NCBI GenBank assembly: GCA_963738375.1
Contig: CAVTWL010000004.1
Location: 1,240,001 to 1,304,000, forward strand
Direction of reading: 5' to 3'
From: Bog-159 sp963738375
GTDB taxonomy: Bacteria; Acidobacteriota; Terriglobia; Bryobacterales; Bryobacteraceae
Length of the DNA: 64,000 nt
Shown: positions 1 to 10,832 of the stretch, one piece after another
Layout: the number at the start of each line of letters is the position of its first letter
Numbering within the stretch: the first letter of the stretch is position 1
The notes under the pieces: model-generated
The model's input: only the letters and a program-made list of their open reading frames with translations
What the model was told of the DNA's origin: nothing
The model's database searches: none
Position numbers and translations under genes: made by a program

Positions 1-1979
1 GGTTCACCATCATATCGCTGACCGTTTCGCTGATCGCGGTGCTGATTCCGCTGCTGTTCATGGGCGATATCGTAGGGCCGGCTGTTCCGCGAATTCGCGG
101 TGACGCTGAGCGTGACGATTCTGGTCTCGGCGGTGGTTTCGCTGACGCTGACGCCGATGATGTGCGCGAAGCTGCTGAAGCACAAGCCGGAGGCGCAGCA
201 GGGACGCTTCTACCGCGTTTCGGAGAAGCGCTTTCAACTCCATCATCGCGTTTCTACGGCAGGACGCTGACAGTTCGTGCTGCGCTTCCAGACGATTACG
301 TTGCTGGTGGCGGTGGCCACGCTGGTGGTGACCGATTCTGCTGTTCATCCGGATCCCGAAGGGATTCTTCCCGATCCAGGATACGGGCGTGATCCAGGGC
401 ATTTCGGAAGCGGCGCAGACGATTTCGTTTCCGGAGATGTCGAGCGAGCAGCAGGCAGCTGGCGAAGATCATCCTGAAGGATCCGGCGGTGGACAGCCTG
501 TCGTCGTTCATCGGGATCGACGGCACCAACACGACGCTGAACAGCGGCCGCATCCAGATCAATCTGAAGCCGCTGGACGATCGCAAGATCAGCGCCAGCG
601 ACGTGATCCGGCGGTTGCAGCCGCAACTGGCGGCGGTTCCGGGCATCACTCTGTTCATGCAGCCGGTGCAGGATCTGACGGTGGAAGACCGCGTCAGCCG
701 CACGCAGTTCCAGTACACGCTGGAAGATCCCAACGCCGACGAGTTGAATACGTTCGCGCCGCAAATGGTGGAGAAGCTGCAAGCAGCTGCCGGAACTGCG
801 CGACGTGGCCAGCGATCAGCAAGTGCTGGGGCTTGCGGGCGAAACTGGTGTTCGACCGCGACACGGCTTCACCGGCTGGGCATCACGCCGTCGACGATCG
901 ACCAGACGCTCTACGATGCTTACGGGCAGCGGCAGGTATCGACGATGTTCACGCAGTTGAACCAATACCACGTGGTGCTGGAAGTGAAGCCGGGATTCGA
1001 GAACACGCCGCTGAACCTGCGCGATTTGTATATCCGGACGGGCATGGGCTCTTCGGCGGGCGGGCTGGTTTCGGGCGGATCGAGCGCCACGCAAACGTTC
1101 GGACCGCAGAGCGGAGCGTCATCGGCACTAGCGAGCGCGTCGACGGCGTCGAGCGCGCTTACTTCGACGATCGCATCCAACAACGTGTTTGGCGTGTCGC
1201 CGCAATCCGCGTCGGCGTTTACTAATAGCGGGCAGGTGCCGCTCAGCGCATTCACCCACCTGGAGATGACCAGCGCGCCGATCACCGTGAATCATCAGGG
1301 GCAGTTTCCGGTGGTTACGCTTTCGTTCAATCTTGCTCCGGACGCGTCGCTGGGCGATGCGGTGAACGCGGTGAACAAGGTGAAGGAAGACATGAACATG
1401 CCGCCCAGCGTGCAGGCCGAGTTTCAGGGCACGGCGGAGGCATTTCTGGCGTCGCTGGCAAACGAGCCGGTGCTGATTCTGGCGGCGCTGGTGACGGTTT
1501 ACATCGTGCTGGGCGTGCTGTACGAGAGCTACATTCACCCGATCACGATTCTTTCCACGCTGCCCTCGGCGGGCGTGGGGGCGCTGCTGTCGCTTTCGCT
1601 GTTCAACCAGGATTTCAGCGTGATCGCGCTGATCGGCATCATCCTGCTGATCGGCATCGTGAAGAAGAACGGAATCATGATGATCGACTTCGCGCTGGAT
1701 GCGGAGCGCAAGGAAGGGCGGCCGCCGGAAGAGGCGATTTACCAGGCGTGCCTGCTGCGCTTCCGGCCGATCATGATGACCACGATGGCCGCGTTGCTGG
1801 GTGCGGTGCCGCTGGCATTTGGCAGCGGCGTGGGATCGGAACTGCGGCGTCCGTTGGGCATCACCATGATCGGCGGATTGATTTTCAGCCAGGCGTTGAC
1901 GCTTTACACGACGCCGGTGATTTATCTGTGGTTCGACCGCTGGCGCGGCGATTCTCGAAATCGGAAGGACCGGCGGTAG
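1..1979 (+). pseudogene. RND multidrug efflux permease (MdtB/MdtC-like), 5'-truncated and frameshifted
   Basis: This is an inner-membrane proton-driven pump of the HAE-1 RND family, entered part-way through because the window starts inside it. The first bases encode a membrane segment ending in FMGDIVG, which should be followed by RLFREFAVTL in the next frame. Conserved RND blocks then appear in successive frames (GRTLTV, PKGFFPIQDTG, SFIGIDGTN, LVFDRDTA). From about 900 to the stop one frame is clean and ends with IILLIGIVKKNGIMMIDFA and GSELRRPLGITMIGGL, the normal end of the family. I count about eight single-base shifts before 900, for example an extra a near 71 in gtagggccgg. It lies 46 bp before a second RND permease, as in MdtBC pairs. 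The symbol is left blank because the MdtB/MdtC assignment cannot be made from a fragment. Sequence error is more likely than real decay. Confidence 0.9.
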
Positions 1980-2025
1980 ATCCGGGAGCGGAGCCCGTGC
2001 GGCGCGCAATGATGGGACAGCGGCC

Positions 2026-5000
2026 ATGAACATCTCCGAACCATTTATCCGGCGGCCGGTCGCGACCACGCTGCTGACCATCGCTATCGCTCTGGCGGGC
2101 GGGGTGGCGTTTCGCATTCTGCCGGTTTCTCCCCTGCCGCAGGTGGATTTTCCGACCATTTCGGTTATCGGCGTCGCTGCCGGGCGCGAGTCCGGAGACG
2201 ATGGCTTCCTCGGTGGCCACGCCGCTCGAGCGGCAGTTCGGGCGCATTGCGGCGGTGACGGAGATGACTTCGTCGAGCAGCCTGGGATCGACCAGCATCA
2301 CCCTGCAGTTCGATCTGAACCGCAACATCGATGCGGCTGCGCGCGACGTGCAGGCGGCCATCAACGCGGCGCGGGGTTATCTGCCGGCGAACCTGCCGAT
2401 GAATCCGACTTATCGCAAGGTGAATCCGGCCGATTCGCCGATTTTGCTGCTGGCGCTGACATCGCCGCTGCTTTCGAAGCAGCAGATGTACGACGCGGCG
2501 TCCTCTATCATGGCGCAGAAACTGGCGCAAATCAGCGGCGTGGGACAGGTGGTGGTGGGCGGAAGTTCGCTCCCGGCAGTGCGGGTGGAGTTGAACCCGA
2601 CGGCGCTGAACAAGTACGGGATCGGCTTGGAGACGGTGCGCGGAGTGCTGTCGGCGGCCAATGCGAACAACCCGAAGGGTCATTTTTCCGACGGCCACAA
2701 GATCTGGGAAGTCGGCGCGAACGATCAGATTTTCAAGGCCATCGATTATGCACCGCTGATCGTGGCATACCGGAACGGATCGGCGGTACGCATTCCGGAT
2801 GTGGGCGACGCGATCGATTCGGTGGAGGATTTGCGGAATGCCGGTTATGCCAACGGCAAGCCATCGGTTCTGGTGGTGATCTTCCGGCAGCCTGGCGCCA
2901 ACATCATCGATACGGTAGATCGCATCCGGGCGATGATTCCGACACTGCAGGCGTCGATCCCGCAATCGATCAAAATCCAGGTGGCCATGGATCAAACGGT
3001 TACCATCCGGGCGTCGGTCAACGACGTGGAGCGGACTCTTTTGATCTCGGTGATTCTGGTGGTGCTGGTGGTCTTCGTCTTTTTGCGCAGCGTGCGCACC
3101 ACATTTATTCCCAGCGTGGCGGTACCGGTTTCGTTAATCGGGACCTTCGGCGTGATGTATCTGCTGCACTTCAGCATCGACAACCTATCGCTGATGGCGC
3201 TGACTATTTCGACGGGCTTCGTGGTGGACGACGCGATCGTGGTGATCGAAAACATCACGCGCTATCTGGAGCAGGGGATGAAGCCGTTCCAGGCGGCGCT
3301 GAAGGGCGCGCAGGAAATCGGGTTCACGGTGTTGTCGATGAGTATTTCGTTGATCGCCGTGTTTATTCCACTGCTGATGATGGGCGGCATCGTGGGCCGG
3401 CTGTTCCGGGAGTTCGCGATCACGCTTTCGATCGCGATTGCGGTATCGCTGGTGGTTTCGCTGACCACGACGCCGATGATGTGCGCGCACCTTTTGAAAG
3501 AACTCGAAGAGCACGGGTGGCTGTACCGGACTAGCGAACGGTTCTTTACCTGGGTCATCAACGCGTACGGGCGAACCCTGACGGTAGCGTTGAACTTCGC
3601 GCCGGTCACGCTGACGATCCTGCTGGCGACCATCGCGCTGAACGGCTACCTGTTCGTGAAAGTGCCGAAGGGATTCTTTCCGCAGCAGGACAACGGCCGC
3701 ATGATGGGGCAGATTACCGGCGACCAGGACACGTCATTTCAAGCCATGGACCGGATTGTGCGGCAGATGGTGGACATTGTCGACAAAGACCCAGGCATCG
3801 ACACGGTGAATGGATTCACGGGAGGCGGCGGCGGGCCGGGGGGCGGCACCGCCAATCAGGCGCGCATGTTCGTTTCCCTGAAGCCCCTGGCGGAGAGAAA
3901 AGCCACCGTGGATCAGATCATCGCGCGGTTGCGGCCCAAGCTAGCCCGAGTTCCGGGGGCCACGCTTTACATGCAGGCATCGCAGGATCTGCGCATCGGC
4001 GGACGGTCGAGCGCGGCGCTCTATCAATTCACTTTGCTGTGCGACAACCTGCAGGATCTGACGACATACGCGCCGAAGATGCTGGCGGAGTTGCGCACCA
4101 TTCCGATTATCGCGGATGTTAACAGCGACCAACAGAACCGGGGCCTGCAGTCGATGGTGGTGTACGACCGGCCGACGGCGGCGCGCTTCGGCATCTCATC
4201 GCAGCTGTTCGACAACGTGCTGTACGACGCCTTCGGGCAGCGGCAAGTATCCACGATGTATACGTCGCTGAATCAATATCACGTGGTGATGGAAGCCGCG
4301 CCGGCCTTCTGGCAGAATCCGGAATCCATGCGGGACATATTCGTGATGTCGCCGAACGGAACGGAAGTTCCGCTGGACGCGATTGCGAAATACGGACCGA
4401 CGACGGCGCCGTTGGCGGTCACGCACCAGGGCCTGGGGCCGGCGACGACGATTTCGTTCAATCTGCAGCCGGGAGTGGCTCTGGGCGACGCGGTGCAAGC
4501 GATCAGCAGGGCCGCGGCGAGCATAGGCTTGCCGCGCAGCATCCAGACGCGCTTTGCGGGAACCGCTCAGGCTTACCAGGATTCTCTGGGCAACGAACCG
4601 ATACTGATTGCCGCCGCGCTGGCCGCCGTTTACATCGTGTTGGGAGTTCTTTACGAAAGCTACGTACACCCGATCACGATTCTTTCGACGCTGCCTTCAG
4701 CGGGCGTCGGCGCGCTGCTGGCGCTGCTGCTGACGCACACGGACCTGAGCATCATCGCGATGATCGGCATCATTCTGCTGATCGGGATCGTGAAGAAGAA
4801 CGCGATCATGATGATCGACTTCGCGCTGCAAGCGGAGCGCCTGGAAGGGAAGAATTCGCGCGATTCAATTTTCGAAGCGTGCCTGCTGCGTTTCCGGCCG
4901 ATCCTGATGACAACCATGGCGGCGATGCTGGGCGCGCTGCCGCTGGCTATGGGCAACGGCGTCGGGTCGGAGCTGCGGCGGCCCTTGGGGATCACCATCA

Positions 5001-5143
5001 TCGGCGGCCTGCTGGTGAGCCAGTTACTGACGCTCTATACAACTCCGGTGGTCTATCTTTACTTTGACCGGCTGCAACACTGGTGGTATCGCGTGCGCCA
5101 TAAGGAAGCACCTGCAAATCCGCCGCTTGGATCCGAAATCTAA
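2026..5143 (+). CDS. RND multidrug efflux permease (MdtC-like), one frameshift near 2167
   Basis: Second RND inner-membrane pump subunit, about 1038 aa once one frameshift is allowed, which is the usual family length. The N-terminus MNISEPFIRRPVATTLL is the typical first-helix start. It runs in one frame to PTISV at about 2166, then continues one base later as SASLPGASPETMASSVATP. Removing one a (position 2167) joins the two. The rest is intact: periplasmic porter domains, the TM4 region with GFVVDDAIVVIENI containing the paired aspartates of the proton relay, IRIPKGFF-like KVPKGFFPQQDNG, and the C-terminal GIVKKNAIMMIDFA. It follows the first permease by 46 bp and its stop overlaps the next start (TAATG), so the three genes should form one exporter operon. 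The adaptor (MdtA-like) gene would lie left of the window. Confidence 0.93.
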
Positions 5144-6588
5144 TGCGAACCTGCTTGCTCTTTACCCTGACCGGGGCGCTGCTGTTTTCCAGCGCCTGCA
5201 TGGTTGGGCCTAATTACAAACGTCCCGCCGCGCCGGTCACGCCGGCCTTCAAAGAAGCTCCGCCCGAAGGCTGGAAAGAAGCGCAGCCGAACGATGGCGC
5301 CCTGCGCGGCAAGTGGTGGGAGATTTACAACGATACGGAACTGAACACGCTCGAAGAGCAGGTGAGCATTTCGAATCAGAACGTACTGGCGGCGGAGGCG
5401 AACTTCCGAGCCGCGCGGTACGCCATCGGGATTGCGCGGTCGGCGTTGTATCCATCGGTTTCGTTAGGGCCATCGGTGGGGGTTTCGCACGGGTCGGGCG
5501 GTTTGGGTTCGCCGGTTGCGCCGACTACCGGCGGACTGTTCGATGCACCGGCGAGCGCGTCATGGACGGCGGATATCTGGGGCAGCGTGCGGCGGTCGGT
5601 GCGGGCGAGCGAGAATACGGCGCAGGCAGACTTCGCGCTGCTGGAGAATGCGCGGCTATCGTACCAGTCGGAACTGGCGGCGGACTATTTCAATTTGCAC
5701 GGGACCGATGGCGATATCGATTTGCTCACGCGAACGGTGAAGTCGTACGAAGATTATCTGAAACTCACGCAAGACCGCTACAAGGCGGGTGTGGCATCGG
5801 GCGGCGATGTGGCCCTGGCGCAGACGCAACTGGACCAGACGCGGGCGCAATTGATCGACCTCGGCGTCGCGCGCGCACAGTACGAGCACGCCATCGCCAT
5901 CTTATCGGGCAAGCCGCCCGCGCAGGTGACGGTTCCTACGCTGATCTTGAAGAACCCGCCGCCGCCGGTACCGGTAGCGATGCCATCGGCGCTGCTGGAG
6001 CGGCGTCCGGACATCGCGGCATCGGAGCGGCAAGTGGCGGCGGCCAACGAGCAGATCGGCGTAGCCATCGCCGCCTATTATCCATCGCTGAGTTTGACCG
6101 CCGGCGGAGGATTTGAGGCTACCAATATCGCGAAGTGGTTTTCTCTGCCGAGCCGGTTCTGGTCGTTGGGCGCGGGACTGAACGAAATCTTCTTTGACGG
6201 CGGCAAGCGGCGCTCGCAAGTAAAAATGACCGAAGCGCAATATGACGCCACGGTCGCCAATTACCGGCAGGCCGTGCTGACCGCTTTTCAACAGGTGGAA
6301 GATAATCTGGCGGCGCTGCGCATCCTGGAGCAGGAAGCGGGGGCGGCAGACCAGGCGGCTAAGGCGGCACACGAGTCCTTGACGATCGCGACGTATCAAT
6401 ACAAAGCGGGCACGGTGAACTATCTGACCGTGATCACGGCGCAGGCAACCGCTTTGGCGGATGACCGGGTAGTGGTGGATCTGCTGGCGCGGCGGCTGGC
6501 CTCGAGCGTTCTGCTGATCGAGGCTTTGGGCGGAGGTTGGGACGCATCGGCGGTGCCCAGCGGCCCGGATTTGCGGCGCGGCATCTAG
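5143..6588 (+). CDS. Outer-membrane efflux lipoprotein (TolC/OprM/NodT family)
   Basis: Outer-membrane channel component of the tripartite RND exporter encoded upstream; 481 aa, usual for the NodT/OprM group. A lipoprotein signal ends in the lipobox SSAC with the lipidated Cys at about residue 19, followed by MVGPNYKRP, the conserved start of this family. Two tandem OEP repeats follow, each a pair of long helices with a beta-strand pair; NYKRP, the WWEIYND segment and RRPDIAASERQVAAANEQIG are recognisable family blocks. The start codon overlaps the permease stop by one base (TAATG), so translation is probably coupled and its partner is the upstream pump. Confidence 0.95.
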   Translation: MRTCLLFTLTGALLFSSACMVGPNYKRPAAPVTPAFKEAPPEGWKEAQPNDGALRGKWWEIYNDTELNTLEEQVSISNQNVLAAEANFRAARYAIGIARSALYPSVSLGPSVGVSHGSGGLGSPVAPTTGGLFDAPASASWTADIWGSVRRSVRASENTAQADFALLENARLSYQSELAADYFNLHGTDGDIDLLTRTVKSYEDYLKLTQDRYKAGVASGGDVALAQTQLDQTRAQLIDLGVARAQYEHAIAILSGKPPAQVTVPTLILKNPPPPVPVAMPSALLERRPDIAASERQVAAANEQIGVAIAAYYPSLSLTAGGGFEATNIAKWFSLPSRFWSLGAGLNEIFFDGGKRRSQVKMTEAQYDATVANYRQAVLTAFQQVEDNLAALRILEQEAGAADQAAKAAHESLTIATYQYKAGTVNYLTVITAQATALADDRVVVDLLARRLASSVLLIEALGGGWDASAVPSGPDLRRGI

Positions 6589-7749
6589 ATGCGCGAAGTC
6601 AAGGTGAACCGCAAGGCGGCCGGGCGCGTCGAGTCGGGCCATCCCTGGATTTTCTCGAGCGACGTGGTGGATACGGGCGGCGCGGAAGCGGGCGCGGCGG
6701 TGAAGGTAATCGATCCCAAGGGCCGCGCGCTGGGAACGGCACACTTCAGCTCCACTTCCCAGATCTCACTGCGGATGCTGTCGCGGCGCGTGGAGGATAT
6801 TGGGCGAGAATTCCTGAAGGCGAGGCTGGCAGCGGCAGAGGCGCATCGCAAGCGGGTGGTGAGCGGCACGACCGCGTATCGCGTGGTACACGGGGAAGGC
6901 GATCTGATGCCAGGGCTGGTAGTCGATCGCTATGGCGAATATCTGGTGATGCAGACGCTCGACCAGGGCATGGACGCGGCGCGCGAATGGATTGCCGGCA
7001 GCCTGGTAGAGATGTTTTCCCCGCTGGGGATCGCGGCGCGGAACGACGCAGCGGTGCGCACGCGCGAGTCGCTGCCCCTGGAATCGCGCGTGGTTCACGG
7101 CGCCGTGCCCGAAACCATGGAATTCAGGATGAACGGATTGCGCCTGCAGGCGGATTTGCTGCACGGGCAGAAGACCGGAGCGTTCCTGGATCAGCGCGAG
7201 AATTACGCGGCGGCGGCAAAGTATGCACGGGGGCGCGCGCTCGACTGCTTCACTTCGTCGGGCGGATTTGCGCTACATTTGTCGCCGGTTTGCGAGCACG
7301 TGGAAGCGGTGGACAGTTCCGGACCCGCGCTGGCAAACGCCGCCAGAAATGCGGCATTGAACGGGATCGCCAACGTGGAATTTCGCGAGGCGGATGTTTT
7401 TACGCTGCTGGGCGCCTATGCTTCGGCGCGGCGGCAGTTTCAAACGGTGATCCTGGATCCGCCCGCTTTCGCGAAATCGCGCAGCAAGGTGGAAGAGGCG
7501 ATGCGCGGATACAAGGACATTAACCTGCGGGCGCTACGGCTGTTAGGGGCGGGCGGGATTCTGGTGACTTGTTCGTGCTCGCATCATTTGAAGGAAGCCG
7601 ACTTGCTGGAACTGGTGGCGCAGGCCTCGCTCGATGCGGGGCGGCAAGTGCGCGTACTGGAACGGCGCACGCAGCCGCTCGATCATCCCATCCTACTGAC
7701 CGTACCGGAAACCCATTATTTGAAGTGCCTGATTCTGGAAGTGCTGTAG
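6589..7749 (+). CDS. rlmI: 23S rRNA (cytosine-C5)-methyltransferase, RlmI-like
   Basis: Class I SAM-dependent RNA methyltransferase, 386 aa. In E. coli, RlmI makes m5C1962 in 23S rRNA; the exact target here is inferred. An N-terminal PUA domain (about residues 1-75, with SGHPWIFSSDV) is followed by an EEHUD-like linker and a Rossmann MTase domain. DQRENY at about 200 and ALDCFTSSGGFALH form the SAM pocket. ILDPPAFAKS at about 290 and the cysteine motif VTCSCSHH at about 325 are the catalytic motifs of this COG1092 group. The ATG follows the previous TAG directly with no gap, so it may be cotranscribed with the exporter, although its role is unrelated. Confidence 0.9.
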   Translation: MREVKVNRKAAGRVESGHPWIFSSDVVDTGGAEAGAAVKVIDPKGRALGTAHFSSTSQISLRMLSRRVEDIGREFLKARLAAAEAHRKRVVSGTTAYRVVHGEGDLMPGLVVDRYGEYLVMQTLDQGMDAAREWIAGSLVEMFSPLGIAARNDAAVRTRESLPLESRVVHGAVPETMEFRMNGLRLQADLLHGQKTGAFLDQRENYAAAAKYARGRALDCFTSSGGFALHLSPVCEHVEAVDSSGPALANAARNAALNGIANVEFREADVFTLLGAYASARRQFQTVILDPPAFAKSRSKVEEAMRGYKDINLRALRLLGAGGILVTCSCSHHLKEADLLELVAQASLDAGRQVRVLERRTQPLDHPILLTVPETHYLKCLILEVL

Positions 7750-7766
7750 CCACACGGCTGCGGCGT

Positions 7767-7796
7767 TTGACAAGCCAAGTTGTGTGGGGGCATAAT
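7767..7796 (+). promoter_or_regulatory. Candidate sigma-70 promoter for padR-ADOP
   Basis: TTGACA at 7767-7772 is a perfect -35 hexamer. An 18-bp spacer leads to CATAAT at 7791-7796 (5 of 6 with the consensus -10); an overlapping TAATAT at 7793-7798 is an alternative. Initiation would fall near 7803, only about 10 nt before ATG 7814, which favours ATG 7829 as the padR start. PadR proteins often repress their own operon, so the operator may overlap this AT-rich stretch, but I could not define a convincing palindrome. Confidence 0.7.
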
Positions 7797-7813
7797 ATAT
7801 TGCATTACCACAT

Positions 7814-8158
7814 ATGGAACTACAAGCTATGGACCGGGAGTGGAAGAAGGGAAGCGCGGAGCTATTGCTGCTGTCGCTGCTGGAGGCGATGCCGCGACAC
7901 GGCTATGAGATCGGGAAGCTGATCGAACAACGCTCGCAGGGCGCTCTGCGATTTCATGCGGCATCGCTTTACCCCTTGTTGTACAAGCTGGAGAAGCGCG
8001 GCTGGATTCAGGGCAAATGGGTGGAGAAGAGCGGACAGCACCGGCGCCGGTATTACCGGCTCACGCCGCAAGGCAGGAAAATGCTGGCGTCGCAGCGGGA
8101 AGGCTGGCAGATCTTCGTGGAAGCGATCGGGCGCGTGACGGGGTTGGAAAATGCCTGA
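7814..8158 (+). CDS. PadR family transcriptional regulator
   Basis: Winged-helix DNA-binding repressor of about 110 aa. The family core is present: KGSAELLLLSLLEAM, then HGYEIGKLIEQRSQGAL, then ASLYPLLYKLEKRGWI with the wing QHRRRYYRLTPQGRKML. It ends in one short helix, as in the small PadR subfamily. Two in-frame ATGs exist (7814 and 7829); the second gives MDREWKKGS, has GGAAC 8 nt upstream and fits the promoter position better. The stop overlaps the start of the ADOP permease by 8 bp. PadR-ADOP pairs are very frequent in Acidobacteria and the regulator is assumed to control the permease; the inducer is unknown. Confidence 0.95.
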   Translation: MELQAMDREWKKGSAELLLLSLLEAMPRHGYEIGKLIEQRSQGALRFHAASLYPLLYKLEKRGWIQGKWVEKSGQHRRRYYRLTPQGRKMLASQREGWQIFVEAIGRVTGLENA

Positions 8159-10832
8159 GTGGAGCGATTGGATCCGGCAACAACTGGCGCCCCTGAAACT
8201 GGCGCCCACGCGGGAGGCGGAGATCGTCGAGGAGCTGGCGCAACACGCACGGGATCGCTATGCGGATCTTACGAGCAGCGGCGTCGAGGATGCGGAAGCG
8301 CGGCGGATTACGCTCGACGAATTGAGCGGGCACGAATTTTTGGCGCGCGAACTCCAGGCGGTGGAGCGAACGAATGCGCCAGGTCCGGTTGTGCTTGGCG
8401 CGCCGGGTTTGTGGCAGGATTTGCGATACGGATTCCGCATGCTGCGCAACCAGCCGGGCTTCAGCGCGGTGGCCATGCTGGTTCTGGCACTAGGGATCGG
8501 CGCGAACACAGCCGTTTTCAGCGTGGTGAACGGTGTGTTGCTGCGTCCGCTATCGTATCCGGATTCTTGGCAACTGGTGAGCATCTACGAAAGCAATAAA
8601 GACTTTTCACACTCCTCTGTGGCGTATCCGAATTATTTGGACTGGCGACGCGAGGCGCGGTCGTTCGCGAGTATGGGCGCGAGGCGCAGAGACGATTTCA
8701 ACTTCACGGGGTCGGGGATACCGGAGCAGCTTTCAGGTGAATATGTATCGGCGAGCTATTTCATTACGCTCGGCGTGCGGTCGTATATAGGGCGCACTTT
8801 CTTACCGCAGGAAGACAGGCAGTCAACGGCGTGCACGGTGATCGTCAGTTATCCGTTCTGGAACATCAGGCTGGGCGGAGACCCGAAAATTCTGCAACGG
8901 TCGCTAACCCTGAACGAAATGAGATGCGCGGTAGTGGGTGTGCTACCACGCGAATTCAGCCTGGGAGACAGGGCGCAGGTTTTTCTTCCCATGGAGCAGT
9001 ACGGCTCCGTGGAATTGAGAAGGCGCCAGTCGCATCTCGGCATCACGGTGGTGGGGCGGCTCAAGCCTGGGCTGACGGCGGCAGCGGCGCAAAGCGAAAT
9101 GGCGGCGGTGGCGGCCGGCCTTAGCCGCCAATATCCGGATACCAATGGCGGGCAGGGGGCGAACGTTGTCCCGCTGAAAGACGATCTGATCGGCCATATC
9201 CAATCCACGCTCTGGCTGCTGGTGGGCGCGGTGGGGTTTGTGCTGGTGATCGCCTGCGCGAATGTTGCGAACCTGTTGCTGGCGCGAGCCACGGGGCGCA
9301 AGCGCGAGTTTGCGATTCGAGCGGCGCTGGGAGCCGAGCGCGGGCGCATTATCCGGCAACTTCTGACGGAAAGCGTGTTGCTTGCGATGGGCGGGGCGGC
9401 AATCGGCCTGCTGCTGGCGCGTTGGGGAACGAGCCTGGTGCTGGCGGCGGTTCCCGGGAGTTTACCGCGCGCGGGCGAGGTCAGCATCGACCCATACGTA
9501 CTCGCATTTACCCTGGTGGTATCGATCCTGACGGGAATTGTTTTTGGGTTGGCTCCGGCTTTTTTGGGCGCGAATGCCGATCCGCAGGAAGCGTTGAAGG
9601 CCGGCACGCGAGGCGCGGGGGGGGACAGGCGTCGCGTGGAGAGTACTTTCGTGGCGGTGGAAGTTGGGCTTGCGGTAATCCTGCTGGCGGGCGCTGGTTT
9701 GATGCTGCAGAGCGTATGGCGGCTGCTGCAGGTCAATCCGGGCTTCAATCCACGGGGCATTCTAACCGCCCAGGTGGCGCTGTCTCCGAAGGCGATGAGC
9801 AACCCGGAGGCGATCCGGATGGCGTATCCGCAGTTGATTGATCGCGTCGATTCGATTCCCGGTGTGCAGGCGGCTGCGATCACTTCGCTGGTGCCTCTCG
9901 GCGAAGGCGACAGCGAAATGTCGATCTGGCCGGGCTCCGGCGCGCCGCCCCGGCAGGACCAAATGCTGACGGTGATGTGTTCGATCGTGACGCCGGATTA
10001 CTTGAAGGCGATGCAGATTCCGCTATTGCGCGGGCGCTTTGTGACGCGGCAGGATACAGTGGGAGCACTGAACGTGGTGGTGATCGATGACGTGATGGCG
10101 CGGCATATGTTTCCAGACCGGGAGGCTGTCGGGCAGCAGATCAGCCTGCAGGCGTTGGGGCCGGTGCGAGTGGTGGGAGTGGTGGGGCACGTGAAGTATT
10201 GGGGACTGGACAGGGATGATATAGCCAGCCTTCGCGATCAAATGTACTTTCCGTTGTTGCAAGTGCCTGACCAGTACGTGTCGCAGGGGGTGGCGGGGTT
10301 GACGCTGATGATCCGCGGCACGCCGGAACCACTGAGCCTGGTCTCGGCGGTGCGCGCACAGGTGGCGGGGCCGATGCAAGATCAGCCCATTTCCGCTGTG
10401 AGAACGATGGAACAGATCATTTCGGAATCGGTAGCGGAACGGCGCTTCACCATGCTGGTGCTGGCGATCTTTGCGGTGACGGCTCTGCTACTGGCGGCGG
10501 TGGGCATCTACGGTGTGATGTCGTATTCGGTAACCCGCCGCATCCACGAACTCGGCGTGCGCACAGCTCTCGGCGCATCGCCCGGCGAGATCGTCGGCTT
10601 AGTGGTGCGGCAGGGCATGACGGTGGCGGCTATTGGGATGGCCGCCGGACTGGCGGCGGCGCTGGCGTTGACCCGGTTGATGGCCAAACTGCTTTATGGG
10701 GTGCAACCGGCGGATCCCGCGACCCTGGCGACGGTCACGGTGCTGCTGGGCGCGATTGCCTTGCTGGCTTGTTACATTCCGGCGCGGCGGGCGACGACGG
10801 TGGATCCTTTGACGGCGCTCCGCTGGGATTGA
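8151..10832 (+). CDS. ADOP-type ABC permease (MacB/FtsX-like)
   Basis: Acidobacterial duplicated orphan permease, 893 aa, without its own ATPase. An N-terminal prefix domain of about 85 residues (REAEIVEELAQHARDRYADL) is followed by DLRYGFRMLRNQPGFSAVA and the first membrane helix with the conserved ALGIGANTAVFSVVNG. A MacB-like periplasmic domain and a first FtsX block (VIACANVANLLLARATGRKREFA at about 365-390) come next. Then come a second periplasmic domain and a second FtsX block (GIYGVMSYSVTRRIHELGVRTALGAS) near the C-terminus. It is read with padR by an 8-bp overlap. Substrate is unknown; MacB relatives act on the periplasm as mechanotransmitters. Its stop abuts the stop of the convergent NicO gene with no spacer. 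Confidence 0.93.
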   Translation: MPEWSDWIRQQLAPLKLAPTREAEIVEELAQHARDRYADLTSSGVEDAEARRITLDELSGHEFLARELQAVERTNAPGPVVLGAPGLWQDLRYGFRMLRNQPGFSAVAMLVLALGIGANTAVFSVVNGVLLRPLSYPDSWQLVSIYESNKDFSHSSVAYPNYLDWRREARSFASMGARRRDDFNFTGSGIPEQLSGEYVSASYFITLGVRSYIGRTFLPQEDRQSTACTVIVSYPFWNIRLGGDPKILQRSLTLNEMRCAVVGVLPREFSLGDRAQVFLPMEQYGSVELRRRQSHLGITVVGRLKPGLTAAAAQSEMAAVAAGLSRQYPDTNGGQGANVVPLKDDLIGHIQSTLWLLVGAVGFVLVIACANVANLLLARATGRKREFAIRAALGAERGRIIRQLLTESVLLAMGGAAIGLLLARWGTSLVLAAVPGSLPRAGEVSIDPYVLAFTLVVSILTGIVFGLAPAFLGANADPQEALKAGTRGAGGDRRRVESTFVAVEVGLAVILLAGAGLMLQSVWRLLQVNPGFNPRGILTAQVALSPKAMSNPEAIRMAYPQLIDRVDSIPGVQAAAITSLVPLGEGDSEMSIWPGSGAPPRQDQMLTVMCSIVTPDYLKAMQIPLLRGRFVTRQDTVGALNVVVIDDVMARHMFPDREAVGQQISLQALGPVRVVGVVGHVKYWGLDRDDIASLRDQMYFPLLQVPDQYVSQGVAGLTLMIRGTPEPLSLVSAVRAQVAGPMQDQPISAVRTMEQIISESVAERRFTMLVLAIFAVTALLLAAVGIYGVMSYSVTRRIHELGVRTALGASPGEIVGLVVRQGMTVAAIGMAAGLAAALALTRLMAKLLYGVQPADPATLATVTVLLGAIALLACYIPARRATTVDPLTALRWD

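Noticed and set aside
8849..9883. Minus-strand 344-codon frame inside the ADOP gene
   Set aside because: Antisense of an intact membrane protein with complete FtsX motifs; no own ribosome-binding site or domain.
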